A DNA stretch of 64,000 nucleotides from Dyadobacter sp. MSC1_007. Its GTDB lineage: Bacteria; Bacteroidota; Bacteroidia; Cytophagales; Spirosomataceae. The stretch is taken from assembly GCF_023667495.1 (NCBI RefSeq), contig NZ_JAMOZL010000005.1, forward strand, positions 310,001-374,000. The letters are read 5' to 3'. Below the pieces are notes generated by a model. That model ran no database searches, was not told the origin of the DNA, and saw only the letters and a program-made list of their open reading frames with translations. How positions within the stretch are numbered: position 1 is the stretch's first letter; every line of letters begins with the position of its first letter. Shown in pieces: positions 34,580 to 47,908 of the stretch. Made by a program: the position numbers and the translations under genes.

Positions 34580-36411
34580 TGATAACCGACACAATGAAAG
34601 CTGCGATAAACTACTTCAAAATAATAGGCATGGGCATTCTGATGCTTGTACTGCCGGTATCCTGCGACACGGACGAGTTTTTGGAAAATGCCAACAAGGC
34701 CAATCTCACGGATAAAACACAATGGGAATCCGAAACAAATGCGGACGTTTTTCTAAATGATGTATACAGCGAATTGCCTAATAAGCTGAATCAGACTGAA
34801 ACGCTGGACTATTTCAGCGACGATTACAACATCAGTCATTACTACACCGCTTCCAACTGGCGGCAGGGTGTAACGCAGATCCCGGCCAGCAGCACCGACA
34901 ATCCCTGGGGAGGAACGCAGGGACCGACTTATGGTTATACGTGGCAGAACTTTTTCGTCAAGATCAGGAAATGCAACACTTTCATCCAGAAACTGACAGA
35001 GAATAAAGCCAATTTTTCGGAGGCGTATTTCAACAAACGCATTGACGAAGCACGGTTTCTGAGAGCATTCTTTTACAGCGAATTTTTTGTCCATATCGGC
35101 GGGCTTCCGATCATCACAGTGCCTTTGGACAGAAATACAATGAGCCCGCAAGAGTTGTTACAGCCCAGGAAGACATTTCAGGAAACTTTCGAGTTCATTG
35201 TTAACGAGCTTGATCAGATCGTGAAGGGCGAACATCTTGCCGTCAAATACAATTTATCAGATAAGGATGCCGGCCGCGCGACATTGGGAGCTGCACTGGC
35301 AGTAAAAGGATGGATAGAGCTTTTTGGGGCCAGTCCGTTGTTCAATACTGCAACGCCTTATTTGCCCGACCCTGGCAAGTTCATCCATTTCGGAAACGTT
35401 GATCCTGCGCGTTGGGCAAAAGCTGCCGCGACCAACAAAGCGTTTATTGACAAATACGGCAATGGCCAGAAGTACAACCTGTTTGGCGACCTTAAAAACA
35501 TCTTTCGCGCCAGCAATGAATACAACTCCGAAGTGATATGGGACCGCCAGGTGGTGGCCAATGTGGGCGGTATGGGTTCAAGCTACGAGCAGCGCGGCGG
35601 ACCGACTTATGTGTTGGGCGAATATCGTTCGTGGGGAAATTACAATCCTACGCAGGAGCTTGTCGACCAGTTTGCAATGGCTAACGGAAAGCCGATCACC
35701 GATCCAACTTCCGGGTACAATCCTCAGAAACCGTATGTAAACCGCGAAAAGAGATTTTATGACTTCATCGTTTTTGACGGGGCGGTTTACAAGCAGGACT
35801 GGATGCCGCGTGCGGATACCATTTACACCCGCATCGACCGCACTTATGCCAATCCCGACCGGACCAACCAGATTGACCTCGCCGGAAAAACCGACGTTGG
35901 TGATTCAGGGTATTATCAAAAGAAACGCCTTAATCCCGACGCTGCGCCAGGCTCTGACGCCAGTGGACAGAACTACATTTTTTTCCGTTACGCGGAGATC
36001 CTGCTGAACTTCGCAGAGGCGCAAAACGAGGCAGGCGGCCCCGATGCTTCGGTGTACGACGCGATCAACAAAGTACGTGCACGGTCGGAACTGCCTGCCC
36101 TTCCTGCGGGCCTTTCCAAAGAGGCTATGCGGGCTGCCATTGCCCGCGAGCGCAGAGTGGAACTGTGTTTTGAAGACAAGCGCTTTCTGGATAACAAACG
36201 TCTGGCTGCCGCAGCTTCCGTAATGAGCAAACCCCGTCACAATATGGTGATCCGCAACTCGGTGCCGACCAACAATTCGGGTGTTTGGGTTTACACAGTG
36301 GAAGAGGAGAAAAAATACAATGTGAAATTCGAGCTTAAACAGTACATGAGCCCCATCCCGCAAAATGTCCTGGATCAAAACCCTGGTATCAAACAAAACC
36401 CAGGTTATTGA
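34579..36411 (+). CDS. SusD/RagB-family glycan-binding lipoprotein
   Basis: A 610-residue surface lipoprotein that caps the SusC barrel and captures substrate. The lipobox is VLPVSC (Cys about residue 29). The N-terminal SusD_like helical region has ARFLRAFFYSEFFVHIGGLP, and the C-terminal SusD domain has FFRYAEILLNFAEAQNEAGG and AIARERRVELCFEDKRFLD. All are family signatures. The start at 34579 overlaps the SusC1 stop (TAATG); an ATG five codons later is also possible. Translational coupling fits the 1:1 SusCD complex. A hairpin terminator follows at 36422-36457. Confidence 0.94.
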   Translation: MITDTMKAAINYFKIIGMGILMLVLPVSCDTDEFLENANKANLTDKTQWESETNADVFLNDVYSELPNKLNQTETLDYFSDDYNISHYYTASNWRQGVTQIPASSTDNPWGGTQGPTYGYTWQNFFVKIRKCNTFIQKLTENKANFSEAYFNKRIDEARFLRAFFYSEFFVHIGGLPIITVPLDRNTMSPQELLQPRKTFQETFEFIVNELDQIVKGEHLAVKYNLSDKDAGRATLGAALAVKGWIELFGASPLFNTATPYLPDPGKFIHFGNVDPARWAKAAATNKAFIDKYGNGQKYNLFGDLKNIFRASNEYNSEVIWDRQVVANVGGMGSSYEQRGGPTYVLGEYRSWGNYNPTQELVDQFAMANGKPITDPTSGYNPQKPYVNREKRFYDFIVFDGAVYKQDWMPRADTIYTRIDRTYANPDRTNQIDLAGKTDVGDSGYYQKKRLNPDAAPGSDASGQNYIFFRYAEILLNFAEAQNEAGGPDASVYDAINKVRARSELPALPAGLSKEAMRAAIARERRVELCFEDKRFLDNKRLAAAASVMSKPRHNMVIRNSVPTNNSGVWVYTVEEEKKYNVKFELKQYMSPIPQNVLDQNPGIKQNPGY

Positions 36412-36421
36412 TCATTTGAAC

Positions 36422-36457
36422 ACCGGAAGCTTGCCTCGCAAGTGGCAGGCTTCCGGT
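36422..36457 (+). terminator. Hairpin terminator behind SusD1
   Basis: ACCGGAAGC (36422-36430) pairs with GCTTCCGGT (36449-36457), with inner TGCC/GGCA pairing (36432-36435 with 36444-36447). It starts 10 nt after the SusD1 stop. The trailing T-run is short (TAAAT), so termination may be partial. It separates the susCD unit from the HTCS promoter. Confidence 0.65.
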
Positions 36458-36479
36458 TAAATATCGTATTAGCCCGGAA

Positions 36480-36546
36480 TGTAACATGGGCGATGGCTTG
36501 TGTAACATAATGCCGATTGTTATAGTATTATCGCCATATATATTTG
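36480..36546 (+). promoter_or_regulatory. HTCS gene promoter with TGTAACAT direct repeats
   Basis: TGTAACAT at 36480-36487 and 36501-36508 (21-bp period), GTATTATC at 36525-36532 and -7 element TATATTTG at 36539-36546 repeat the architecture of the SusC1 promoter. The distance from the second repeat to the -7 is one base longer here. Two weaker relatives (TGTAACA at 36575, GGTAACA at 36591) lie between the promoter and the start codon. Positive autoregulation by the HTCS is the simplest reading. Confidence 0.75.
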
Positions 36547-36622
36547 TTTTCTGTTGTAAACCGATGTAACAATCGGGAATGGTAACAAGGGATTTTAGAA
36601 AATAACACGGGTAGCAGAAGGT

Positions 36623-39600
36623 ATGGGTGCAGACAAGTACAATGCATTATTTATCAAAAGTAAAGCAGCATCCTTTGTAATGCAGGGGATGTGGGTATTT
36701 GTTATTTTGTCTTGCTTTTCAACCATTGCGTCGGGACAGTCTGCAAAGCTTTTTAATGTTGATAATGGCTTGTCGAGTAGTATGGTCACTGCCATTCATC
36801 AGGATCGAAGTGGCTTTATATGGATTGCGACGGAAGACGGGCTCAACCGTTTTGACGGAATAAAATTTACAGTTTACCGACAGGATAAGGCCAACAGCGG
36901 GGGTGTTTCGAGCAACTTCATTCAGGTCCTTTTTGAAGATCACTCGGGAAGAATGTACACTGGCTCATTGCACGGATTGCAATATTATGACCAGGCTGCC
37001 GACTCTTTCCGGACTATTCCGTTAATGATCGGTCAAAACAAAATTGGAAATGTTCGGGTACTGGCGATCTGTCAGCGCAAGAATGGCGATATTCTGGTGG
37101 GGACTTCCGGGCACGGCATATTTAAAGTTGAGCGGAAAGGCGCGCAACTTTTTGCAAAGCAAATGTCCCTGCAAGTACCCAGCAACCTGATCATTCAATT
37201 GTTCGAAGACAGTGATCGTAATCTTTGGGTTTCGACTGAGGACCGTGGCCTGCTGCGGTTTGAGGGTGCATCTTTAAAATCCAGTAAAGCTTATTTTGTT
37301 TCGAAAAAAATCCAGAACAATATCATTACCAGCTTATGCGAGGACAAATATGGCCGTGTGTTTGCCGGCAATATGGTGAGCGGTTTATATCAATACAACA
37401 CCAGCAATGATACTTTTCAACCAATCCCTTATAATGAAGACGGTAATCTCCCGATAGCCGATCTGACAGTCAACGACAATGGCCAACTACTGATCGGCAC
37501 GAGGGGAAAAGGGATGAAGTATTTTGATTCCGTTTCTGGTAAGATCCTCGATATGAACCATAATGTGGACACTTTTGATTTCACGAAGTCGAAAGTGGTT
37601 TCAATCTGTGAAGATAACTCGGGCAATACCTGGGTAGGGATTTACCAGAAGGGTTTGCTGCTGCTGGGCGTCAATACCAACAGATTTGGCTACATGGGCT
37701 ACAAGTCGGCCAGTAATAATGCGATCGGGTCCAGCGCTGTCAAAGCTTTATTTGAAGATAGTAACAATACAATCTGGGTCGGGACGGACAATGATGGCCT
37801 GTATGCATTGCCTCACGGGGCTAAGTCAAGCGTCCATTATGTCAAAAGCAGCGATAATCCTGCCGCTCCCGAGAATGTGATGACTATTTTTGAAGACTCA
37901 GAGAAAAATCTCTGGACCGGCTCTTATCTCAGTGGTTTATCAAAACTGGATCGCAAAACCGGGAAATTCAGCCATTCGGATAAGTTGTCGGACAAGAACG
38001 GGGACAATGTGCAGCGGGTTTTCGATATCAAGGAAGACACACAAAAAAGATTATGGATCGGCACAATGGGTTCGGGCATTTTTAGTATGGACCTTCGCAC
38101 CGGAGCAGTTGAAAACCTGGATGTTTTAAATGGGAAGATCAGCCAGCCGCAGGAGAATTTTCTGCCCAATAGCTGGGTCAACTGCTTACTGATTTCGAAG
38201 GACAATAAGCTTTTCATAGGCACTTTCAATGGATTGGCCTGCCTTGATCTGGACACCAAAAACTTCGTATCGACATTCGGGGTGAACAGCCTTTTGAAGG
38301 GAGTGGTCATCTATTCGCTGTTTGATGACGACAAGGGCAATTTGTGGGCGGGAACTTCACAGGGGCTGAAAAAGATCGCCCGGGCAACAAAAGTGATCAC
38401 CACATTTGACATGGGCGACGGCCTGCCAAGCAATCTGATCGGTGCTGTAAGAGGAGATAAGACCGGAAATCTCTGGCTGAGCACAAACCGCGGCCTGTCA
38501 AAGATGGATGGAGGAGACCGTCTCTTGGAAAGTAATACGTTTGTGAACTTCTATTCGGCCGACGGATTGCAAGGAAACGAATTCAGCCAGGGCGCCTCGA
38601 TGGTGACCAAAAACGGCGAATTCTACTTCGGCGGGATCAATGGCATCACCTATTTCAAACCCGAAGAAATACGACTGTCGTCGAAACGGCCCGCGGTTCG
38701 CATTGTAGACCTTTATATTCATGACAAGGCCGTGAAAAAAGGCATGAAATCGGGTGGGTACATGATTGTTGACACTACGGTAAGCAGCGCGAAGGAATTC
38801 AATCTGGCCCATTATGATAACTCTTTCAGCCTCGAATTTTCTACGATGGATTTCATCGATGCAGAACGCGTTTCTTATATGTATGCCATTAATGATAATG
38901 AATGGACGGCGTTGCGTGCGGGAACAAGCAGGCTTACATTCGACAACCTGGCGCCTGGCAAATACCAGTTCCGGCTTAAAGCAAAATCCAGCCAGACGGA
39001 ATCTGAGCAAACTCAGGTGACGATTATCATACATCCGGCCTGGTATTTTTCTGTTTGGGCGTGGATCGCATATGCCTTATTAACGCTTTTTGTCGCGGTT
39101 TACTTTTTTAAAACATACAGGAACCGGCGTTTGGTAAAACAGGAAATGCTGGCACATTTGCGAAAGGAAGAGGTTAATGAAGCAAAACTCCAATTTTTCA
39201 TCAACATCGCGCACGAGATACGCACCCCGCTGACATTGGTGGTTAGTCCCCTTCAAAAATTGCTTGCGCAGGATTATAATGCCGAACGGATGCATTTGTA
39301 CGAGATCATGGGTCGCAACACCAAACGTATATTGGACTTGGTGAACCAGCTGATGGACATCCGCAAGATTGAAAAAGGACAAATGGCCCTGCAATTTGCG
39401 AGTATGGACATTGTCGAATTTACAAGGGAAATTTGTCTGCTGTTTGAAGAGCAGATTGAGACAAAAAATATCGATTTCCTCATGGATATGCCTTCTGAAA
39501 GGGTGTTCGCTAATATCGATCCGCTCAACTTTGATAAGGTTTTGATCAACGTCCTTTCCAATGCTTTCAAATTCACTCCGAAAGATGGAAAGATCCGTGT

Positions 39601-40744
39601 GGCACTTTCGGTTAACAATTCGAATGGTGGGCAACCTCAATTGATGTTAGCCATTGAAGATTCCGGTGCATTCATTGATGAAAATGAGACGGAACGCATT
39701 TTCGACTGCTTTTACCAATCCGACCGTCACCGCGATTATAACAGGTATGGAACGGGCATTGGTCTGCATCTTGTGAAGCAATTGGTGGAATTGCACGGCG
39801 GCAAAATCCAGGCTGAAAATATGGCTGAAACCGGCTGCCGTTTTGTGATCTCCATGCCAGTTGAAAAGGTGGAAATAGCAGAAATCGGTCCAATTGGTAA
39901 AATGTCGGCGACGGATCAACTAATACCCGAATTCGCAGCGGAAGACGCGCATAAAAACAAGCCGAGAAAAAAAGCAAAACGCCTGGTGATCGTCGATGAC
40001 GACAGTGAGATCTGCAATTATTTGACAGACGAAATGTCGGGCGAGTTCACCGTATTCTCTTATGCGAATGGCGAGGAAGCTTATAAAGCCATTTTGAAAG
40101 AAATCCCCGATTTGGTCGTAAGTGATGTCATGATGCCGGTTATGGACGGCATGACGCTTTGCAAAAAGATCAGATCTAATCCACTGGTTAACCACATTCC
40201 TATCATTTTACTGACTGCGAAAACGGCGGAATCGACGAATGCGGAAGGGCTGGAAATGGGCGCGGACGCTTACATTACCAAGCCTTTTAATGTGGAAATA
40301 TTGATGAAAACGATCAAGGGACTGATCAAAAACAGGCAGATCCTGAGGAACAACGACAACGAGCAGCATTACCAGGAAGAATTCATTTCCAAAGTAAATA
40401 TCAAAGCGTCGGAAGAAAAGCTTTTGGAAAAAGTACACCTTTTGATTGATAAAAACTTGGCGAATCCGGACCTCAGCGTGGAGATGATTTCCAATGAAAT
40501 CGGGATCAGCAGGGTGCATTTACATCGCAAACTCAAAGAACTTACTAATCTGACAACGAGAGATTTGATTAGGAATATCCGGTTAAAACAAGCAGCGGAG
40601 TTAATGACGGTAAAAGGTTTGACGGTTTCCGAAGTTGCGTTTGCCGTTGGATTTGCCAATGTGAACAGCTTCTCGGTTGCATTTAAAGAATTATACGGCG
40701 TATCGCCCACCCTATTTGCAGAGAATTACCTGGAAAAAGCATAA
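36623..40744 (+). CDS. Hybrid two-component system regulator (HTCS)
   Basis: A 1,373-residue one-protein signalling system that controls glycan-utilisation loci. Order: signal peptide (to about 38), periplasmic sensor of regulator-propeller repeats (many DxxGxIWIGT-like units, for example [18 protein letters not shown]), Y_Y_Y domain (about 720-800), TM helix (about 807-830), HisKA with His864 in [11 protein letters not shown], HATPase with N-box Asn980 ([10 protein letters not shown]) and G2 YGTGIGLHL, receiver with Asp1168 in [12 protein letters not shown], and a C-terminal AraC-type DNA-binding domain ([20 protein letters not shown]). The G1 box reads EDSGAF instead of DxGxG. It heads the glycosidase operon, 20 nt before GH95. 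Confidence 0.96.
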   Translation: MGADKYNALFIKSKAASFVMQGMWVFVILSCFSTIASGQSAKLFNVDNGLSSSMVTAIHQDRSGFIWIATEDGLNRFDGIKFTVYRQDKANSGGVSSNFIQVLFEDHSGRMYTGSLHGLQYYDQAADSFRTIPLMIGQNKIGNVRVLAICQRKNGDILVGTSGHGIFKVERKGAQLFAKQMSLQVPSNLIIQLFEDSDRNLWVSTEDRGLLRFEGASLKSSKAYFVSKKIQNNIITSLCEDKYGRVFAGNMVSGLYQYNTSNDTFQPIPYNEDGNLPIADLTVNDNGQLLIGTRGKGMKYFDSVSGKILDMNHNVDTFDFTKSKVVSICEDNSGNTWVGIYQKGLLLLGVNTNRFGYMGYKSASNNAIGSSAVKALFEDSNNTIWVGTDNDGLYALPHGAKSSVHYVKSSDNPAAPENVMTIFEDSEKNLWTGSYLSGLSKLDRKTGKFSHSDKLSDKNGDNVQRVFDIKEDTQKRLWIGTMGSGIFSMDLRTGAVENLDVLNGKISQPQENFLPNSWVNCLLISKDNKLFIGTFNGLACLDLDTKNFVSTFGVNSLLKGVVIYSLFDDDKGNLWAGTSQGLKKIARATKVITTFDMGDGLPSNLIGAVRGDKTGNLWLSTNRGLSKMDGGDRLLESNTFVNFYSADGLQGNEFSQGASMVTKNGEFYFGGINGITYFKPEEIRLSSKRPAVRIVDLYIHDKAVKKGMKSGGYMIVDTTVSSAKEFNLAHYDNSFSLEFSTMDFIDAERVSYMYAINDNEWTALRAGTSRLTFDNLAPGKYQFRLKAKSSQTESEQTQVTIIIHPAWYFSVWAWIAYALLTLFVAVYFFKTYRNRRLVKQEMLAHLRKEEVNEAKLQFFINIAHEIRTPLTLVVSPLQKLLAQDYNAERMHLYEIMGRNTKRILDLVNQLMDIRKIEKGQMALQFASMDIVEFTREICLLFEEQIETKNIDFLMDMPSERVFANIDPLNFDKVLINVLSNAFKFTPKDGKIRVALSVNNSNGGQPQLMLAIEDSGAFIDENETERIFDCFYQSDRHRDYNRYGTGIGLHLVKQLVELHGGKIQAENMAETGCRFVISMPVEKVEIAEIGPIGKMSATDQLIPEFAAEDAHKNKPRKKAKRLVIVDDDSEICNYLTDEMSGEFTVFSYANGEEAYKAILKEIPDLVVSDVMMPVMDGMTLCKKIRSNPLVNHIPIILLTAKTAESTNAEGLEMGADAYITKPFNVEILMKTIKGLIKNRQILRNNDNEQHYQEEFISKVNIKASEEKLLEKVHLLIDKNLANPDLSVEMISNEIGISRVHLHRKLKELTNLTTRDLIRNIRLKQAAELMTVKGLTVSEVAFAVGFANVNSFSVAFKELYGVSPTLFAENYLEKA

Positions 40745-40764
40745 ACCAATTTGATAGTATTTAT

Positions 40765-43224
40765 ATGATGCGATTATTATTCTGCCTTTTATTACTGATT
40801 TCAACCGTTGGCTTCGGCCAAGCAAACCGGCCACTAAAACTTTGGTATAACCAGCCTTCGGGCAAAACCTGGGAGAATGCATTGCCCGTTGGCAATGGCC
40901 GACTCGGGGGAATGGTGTACGGCAATGTGGCCAATGAGCGGATCCAGCTTAATGAAGGCACGCTATGGTCGGGCGGCCCGAACCGGAATGACAATCCCGA
41001 CGCACTGGCCGCATTGCCTGAGATTCGACGTTTGATTTTTGAAGGAAAACAAAAAGAAGCTGAAAAGCTGGCTAGTAAGGCCATTATCACCAAAAAATCG
41101 CATGGGCAAATGTTTCAGCCCGCAGGTGAGCTGCATTTAAGGTTTCCAGGACATGAGCAATATGAAGCCTATTATCGGGAGCTGGACATTGAGCGGGCGG
41201 TGGCGAAAACGACTTATAAAGTCAATGGGGTAACATTCACCCGGGAAGTGCTCGCATCCTTCCCCGACCAGGTGATGGTGGTGCGGCTTACGGCTGACAA
41301 ACCCGGGCAGTTGTCCTTTGCGGCATCCTATTCCACATTACATATCCAGCAGGAGATAAGAACCACGCCGGGCAGGGAGTTGGTCCTTGCCGGTCGGGGT
41401 TCCGATCATGAAGGTGTGACCGGCGCGGTTAAATTTAAAGTGATCACCAAAGTTAAAACCGACGGTGGCAGCGTGTCAGCGAATGATACTTCACTGGTTG
41501 TCAACGGGGCCAATGCGGCAATAATCTTCGTTTCGATTGCGACGAACTTTAAGAATTACCAGGATGTAGGTGGCGATGAAAGTGCATTGGCGGCTTCCTA
41601 TTTGAACAAGGCCTATCCCAAATCCTACGATGCGATCTTAAAACCGCACATTGCAGCTTTTCAGAAATATTTCAACCGCGTAAAATTCGACCTGGGAACT
41701 TCGGAAGCAGCCAATCTTCCAACTGACGAACGCTTAAAGAACTTCCGGAATGTTAACGACCCGGCGCTGGTCACTTTGTATTATCAATATGGCCGTTACC
41801 TGTTGATTTCCAGCTCACAGCCCGGCGGGCAGCCTGCCAATTTGCAGGGGATTTGGAACAACAAAATGAGGCCGCCGTGGGATAGCAAGTACACGATCAA
41901 CATCAACGCGCAAATGAATTATTGGCCGGCCGAGAAGACCAATCTTTCGGAATTGCACGAGCCTTTTTTGAAAATGGTACAAGAGCTTTCGCAAACCGGG
42001 CAGCAGACCGCGAAGGATATGTACGGCGCAAGAGGGTGGATGGCGCACCATAATACTGACATCTGGCGGGCCACCGGCGCGATCGACGGCGCATTCTGGG
42101 GAATGTGGATCGCTGGTGGTGCCTGGACGAGCCAGCATCTTTGGGAGCATTACCTATACACCGGCGACAAGGCTTTTTTGGCCAAAATATATCCCGTACT
42201 AAAAGGTGCAGCTACTTTTTATGTCGATTTTCTGGTAGAACATCCCAAATATCGCTGGCTCGTTGCAAATCCCGGCAGCTCTCCCGAAAACGCCCCCGCC
42301 GCGCATGAAGGTTCATCGCTCGACGCGGGCACGACGATGGACAATCAGATTGCATTCGACATTTTTAGTACTACCATTCGCGCCGCTGAAATTTTAAAGA
42401 AAGATGCTGCATTCGTCGATACACTTAAACAAAAGCGCAAGCAACTGCCCCCGATGCATGTTGGTCAATACGGACAATTGCAGGAGTGGCTCGACGACGT
42501 CGATGATCCCAACGACCACCACCGGCATGTGTCGCATTTGTATGGCTTGTTTCCATCGGTGCAAATATCTCCCTACCGTACGCCGGAGCTCTTTGCGGCG
42601 GCCAGGACGACCTTAATGCAACGAGGCGATGTTTCGACAGGATGGAGCATGGGCTGGAAAGTGAACTGGTGGGCCAGGCTGCAAGACGGAAATCATGCAT
42701 TTACATTGATCCAAAACCAGCTTTCTCCGCTTGGCACAAATAAGGAAGGCGGCGGGACTTATAACAACCTTTTCGACGCACACCCGCCATTCCAGATCGA
42801 CGGCAACTTTGGATGTACTTCCGGCATTACCGAAATGCTGATGCAAAGCGCGGACGGTTCCATTCATTTGCTACCGGCGCTGCCGGATGTTTGGAAAGAG
42901 GGCAGCATTGGCGGGATCCTTGCGTTAGGCGGGTTTGAGATCGTCGATATGCAATGGAGCGGCGGCAAGCTTACCAAAGTTGAAATCCGGTCCAAACTGG
43001 GCGGGAACCTTCGGCTGCGGGTTTCCAATGCATTGAAGTTGGCTGGCGGCGCAGCACTGAAAAAAGCCACCGGGCAGAACCCCAATGCATTTTATGCTAC
43101 CGAGGAAACCCCTGCGGCGGTCGTTTCACCCAAAGCGGCTAAGTCGACTCAATCCTTGAAGGAGACATTGGTTTACGATGTTCCAACCCAGGCTGGAAAA
43201 GTGTATTCCTTTTTAGCCCAATAA
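40765..43224 (+). CDS. GH95 family alpha-L-fucosidase / alpha-L-galactosidase
   Basis: An 819-residue exported glycosidase (signal peptide ending VGFGQ). The opening [14 protein letters not shown] and [11 protein letters not shown] are hallmarks of GH95. Catalytic elements known from the bifidobacterial enzyme are in place: Asn379 and Asn381 in [12 protein letters not shown], Glu508 in SSPENAP, Asp679 in [15 protein letters not shown]. The family removes alpha-1,2-linked L-fucose or L-galactose by inversion. In a locus with GH10, GH43 and CE1 the natural target may be L-galactose-bearing side chains of cereal-type glucuronoarabinoxylan. The start may also be the second ATG (40768). It is part of the HTCS-headed operon. 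Confidence 0.93.
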   Translation: MMRLLFCLLLLISTVGFGQANRPLKLWYNQPSGKTWENALPVGNGRLGGMVYGNVANERIQLNEGTLWSGGPNRNDNPDALAALPEIRRLIFEGKQKEAEKLASKAIITKKSHGQMFQPAGELHLRFPGHEQYEAYYRELDIERAVAKTTYKVNGVTFTREVLASFPDQVMVVRLTADKPGQLSFAASYSTLHIQQEIRTTPGRELVLAGRGSDHEGVTGAVKFKVITKVKTDGGSVSANDTSLVVNGANAAIIFVSIATNFKNYQDVGGDESALAASYLNKAYPKSYDAILKPHIAAFQKYFNRVKFDLGTSEAANLPTDERLKNFRNVNDPALVTLYYQYGRYLLISSSQPGGQPANLQGIWNNKMRPPWDSKYTININAQMNYWPAEKTNLSELHEPFLKMVQELSQTGQQTAKDMYGARGWMAHHNTDIWRATGAIDGAFWGMWIAGGAWTSQHLWEHYLYTGDKAFLAKIYPVLKGAATFYVDFLVEHPKYRWLVANPGSSPENAPAAHEGSSLDAGTTMDNQIAFDIFSTTIRAAEILKKDAAFVDTLKQKRKQLPPMHVGQYGQLQEWLDDVDDPNDHHRHVSHLYGLFPSVQISPYRTPELFAAARTTLMQRGDVSTGWSMGWKVNWWARLQDGNHAFTLIQNQLSPLGTNKEGGGTYNNLFDAHPPFQIDGNFGCTSGITEMLMQSADGSIHLLPALPDVWKEGSIGGILALGGFEIVDMQWSGGKLTKVEIRSKLGGNLRLRVSNALKLAGGAALKKATGQNPNAFYATEETPAAVVSPKAAKSTQSLKETLVYDVPTQAGKVYSFLAQ

Positions 43225-43256
43225 CCTTTTTTACCCGCTGATTAAGATATAAAAAC

Positions 43257-44942
43257 ATGAATAAGCGATTTGCTCAGGCTGTTTTTACAGCATTTTTTCT
43301 TGTGATAAGTTACGCTATTACGGCGCAGACGACCACGATTATAAATCCGATCCTGACAGGCTTCTATCCTGACCCAAGCGTAGTGCAGGTAGGAAAGGAC
43401 TATTATCTGGTCAACTCCACATTCTCTTACTTTCCGGGTATTCCTGTATTTCACAGCAAGGATTTAAAAAACTGGAAGCAGATCGGGAATGTGATCGATC
43501 GTCCGTCGCAAATGGATTTTATGGGCGAGAAGCTGACCCGCGGCCTTTTTGCACCCGCGATCAGCTACCATAATGGCACTTTCTACGTCACCTGCACCGA
43601 CATTGATCACGACGGCAATTTTGTGGTCACTTCCAAAAATCCGGCAGGCCCGTGGAGTAACCCAGTCCGCGTCCCCCAAGTTCGAGGCATCGATCCGTCG
43701 CTCTTTTTTGATGAGGATAATAAAGCTTACATCGTTTATAACAGCGACGCGCCGGGCCGGAAATCCTTGTATCCGGGGCATAGGACGATCAGGATTTATG
43801 AAATTGACCCGGTAACGTTGAAAGTGATCGGCGAAGAAAAGCAGTTGGTCAATGGTGGGGTAGACCTCTCTAAAAAGCCGGTCTGGATTGAGGCACCGCA
43901 CATTATGAAGCGTTTTGGCTGGTATTACCTGTATGCGGCCGAAGGCGGCACGTCTGTCAATCATACCGAAGTGGTGTTTCGCAGCAAATCTGTTTGGGGA
44001 CCGTATGTACCGTATGAAAACAACCCGATTTTGACGCAAATGGGATTGCCCGAGGACCGGAAAGACCCCGTTACTTCGGCGGGCCATGCGCAGTTTGTGG
44101 ACGGGCCGGATGGTAAAACGTACGCTATATTTCTCGCGGTAAGGCCTTATGAAGGAGATTATTACAATACCGGACGCGAAACTTTCATCGCGCCAGTCAC
44201 CTGGAAAGACGAGTGGCCAATCATTAATCCGGATACCAAAGAAATTCAATATCAATACAAGGTGCCATTCAGTGAAGTGAAGCAAAAAGGCGCGCTTCCG
44301 CAGGCAGGGAACTTTGCCTATACACTCACTTTTGAGAAATCGCTCGATCCGGCATTGCTTTTCATGCGGACCATTGATAGCAGCTCATTTTCGCTTTCGA
44401 AGAAAAACGGCCTGATCCTGAAATTGAAGCCGGAGACCATCATGGACCTGGATAACCCTTCCTTTATCGGCAAACGCCAGCAACATCTGTATTGCACCGC
44501 CGAAACCGAGCTTGTTTTTTCAGCCCAATCCGAAAAAGAAAAAGCAGGTCTGACCATTTTCCAGGACGAGCGCCATTTTTATTTGATCAGTAAATCAATG
44601 GATCAGGGCAAACCCGTGATCCAGCTTTACAAAAGCAATCCGAAGGCCAAGGAAATGGAATTGCTTACCCAAATGCCGCTCGCAGATGCGTCGCCGGTTA
44701 AACTTCGCATTGTAGCCGAAGGCGGGACTTACAGTTTTTATTTTTCCAAAGGTTCGTCCTGGGAACTGCTCAAAGACAAGCTTGACGGCAAATTCCTGAG
44801 TACTAAGGAAGCGGGCGGCTTCATAGGGTGCTTGTTCGGCATGTATGCGACTTCATCCGGCGAGAAAACGACCAACTCAGCCTCTTTCAAATATCTGAAA
44901 TACAGCGGCAATGACCCTATGTTCGAAAAGGTTTCGAAATAG
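43257..44942 (+). CDS. GH43 family beta-xylosidase / alpha-L-arabinofuranosidase
   Basis: A 561-residue exported enzyme (signal peptide ending AITAQ). The five-bladed propeller catalytic domain holds the three GH43 carboxylates: Asp39 in YPDPSVV, Asp146 in GIDPSLFF and Glu212 in IEAPHIM. A C-terminal concanavalin-like beta-sandwich (about 350-555) is of the beta-xylosidase type (GH43 subfamily 12-like plan). It would remove xylose or arabinose from xylo-oligosaccharides after GH10 cleavage. It lies 32 nt behind GH95 and 31 nt before the ThuA gene in one transcript. Confidence 0.93.
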   Translation: MNKRFAQAVFTAFFLVISYAITAQTTTIINPILTGFYPDPSVVQVGKDYYLVNSTFSYFPGIPVFHSKDLKNWKQIGNVIDRPSQMDFMGEKLTRGLFAPAISYHNGTFYVTCTDIDHDGNFVVTSKNPAGPWSNPVRVPQVRGIDPSLFFDEDNKAYIVYNSDAPGRKSLYPGHRTIRIYEIDPVTLKVIGEEKQLVNGGVDLSKKPVWIEAPHIMKRFGWYYLYAAEGGTSVNHTEVVFRSKSVWGPYVPYENNPILTQMGLPEDRKDPVTSAGHAQFVDGPDGKTYAIFLAVRPYEGDYYNTGRETFIAPVTWKDEWPIINPDTKEIQYQYKVPFSEVKQKGALPQAGNFAYTLTFEKSLDPALLFMRTIDSSSFSLSKKNGLILKLKPETIMDLDNPSFIGKRQQHLYCTAETELVFSAQSEKEKAGLTIFQDERHFYLISKSMDQGKPVIQLYKSNPKAKEMELLTQMPLADASPVKLRIVAEGGTYSFYFSKGSSWELLKDKLDGKFLSTKEAGGFIGCLFGMYATSSGEKTTNSASFKYLKYSGNDPMFEKVSK

Positions 44943-44973
44943 ATCATGAGAATGAAAGGATAATTTAACCTAA

Positions 44974-45894
44974 ATGCCCATGTACAAAGCTTCTTTTCTC
45001 CTTGTCGTGATTGGCCTGTCCTTTTGCACAGCCCGGGCACAGAAAGCCGGGCCAATCCCGGTGCTGATCGTGGATGGTTTCAGTAACCATGACTGGAAAC
45101 AAACTACGGCGGTAACGAAGTGGATCCTGGAAGAAAGCGGGCGCTTCAAAGTGGATGTGAGTACCATTCCGGTCGACTCGGTGGAGCGCGCTGGCTGGAG
45201 TCCGGTGTTTGCTAAATACGCTGTTGTGATCCAGAATACCAATAATATTCAGAACACCCGGCTTAAATGGCCTGCCCAGGCAGAGCGGCAACTCGAAGAA
45301 TATGTGAAGGGAGGAGGTGGGCTGTACATTCTGCATTCGGGTAACAATGCATTCCCGCATTGGAAAGAATACAATAAAATGATCGGGCTTGGATGGCGTA
45401 AAAGTTCAGAAGGTTATGCGCTAGAAATCGATCCTTCCAATAATGTGATCAGGATACCGCCTGGCGAGGGGCAGGGGACTGGTCATGGCGACAGATTTAA
45501 TGCGCTTATCCAAGTATTGAATCCTCACCCGATCAATAAGGGCTATCCCAGCCAATGGCAGACTGCCAATACGGAGGTATACTATTTCCCTCGCGGACCG
45601 GCCGAGAACCTGACAGTGCTGTCGTTTGCCTATGACAGTACCAGCACAAAGCGGACCTGGCCGGTGGAATGGGTCGTGAGTTATGGTGCGGGGCGGGTTT
45701 ACAATTCGAGTCTGGGGCATTTATGGAGGGGGGAGTTTTATCCGCCGGCTTATCGTTGCGTAGGCTATCAGACGACGGTAATCAGGGCTACGGAATGGCT
45801 GGCCACAGGCAAAGTAAGCTATCCCGTACCCGCGCAATTTCCAACCGCAAAAAAGCAGAGCCTCAGGGCTGAGGACACATTTAAATCTCCATAA
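44974..45894 (+). CDS. ThuA-domain protein
   Basis: A 306-residue protein with a signal peptide (VVIGLSFCTARAQ). It carries the ThuA-like (class I glutamine amidotransferase-like) fold: VLIVDGFSNHDWKQTT, AQAERQLEEYVKGGGGLYIL, HSGNNAFPHW, then RTWPVEWVVSYGAGRVYNSS and SLGH. The ThuA fold is widespread in Bacteroidota sugar loci, mostly as exported proteins of uncertain activity. The original ThuA is linked to trehalose/disaccharide oxidation. The position inside the xylan operon suggests a role in handling released sugars. The start is at 44974, or two codons later. Confidence 0.88.
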   Translation: MPMYKASFLLVVIGLSFCTARAQKAGPIPVLIVDGFSNHDWKQTTAVTKWILEESGRFKVDVSTIPVDSVERAGWSPVFAKYAVVIQNTNNIQNTRLKWPAQAERQLEEYVKGGGGLYILHSGNNAFPHWKEYNKMIGLGWRKSSEGYALEIDPSNNVIRIPPGEGQGTGHGDRFNALIQVLNPHPINKGYPSQWQTANTEVYYFPRGPAENLTVLSFAYDSTSTKRTWPVEWVVSYGAGRVYNSSLGHLWRGEFYPPAYRCVGYQTTVIRATEWLATGKVSYPVPAQFPTAKKQSLRAEDTFKSP

Positions 45895-45934
45895 CCGCCT
45901 TAGGACTATTTTTCAATCAACCAAAAACCATTAA

Positions 45935-47881
<1,947 letters not shown>

Positions 47882-47908
47882 AACCAAGCACCTTTTACCA
47901 GGCTCACG

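Noticed and set aside
43464..44285. 273-codon minus-strand open frame inside GH43
   Set aside because: Lies entirely antisense to a complete GH43 catalytic domain with all active-site residues.
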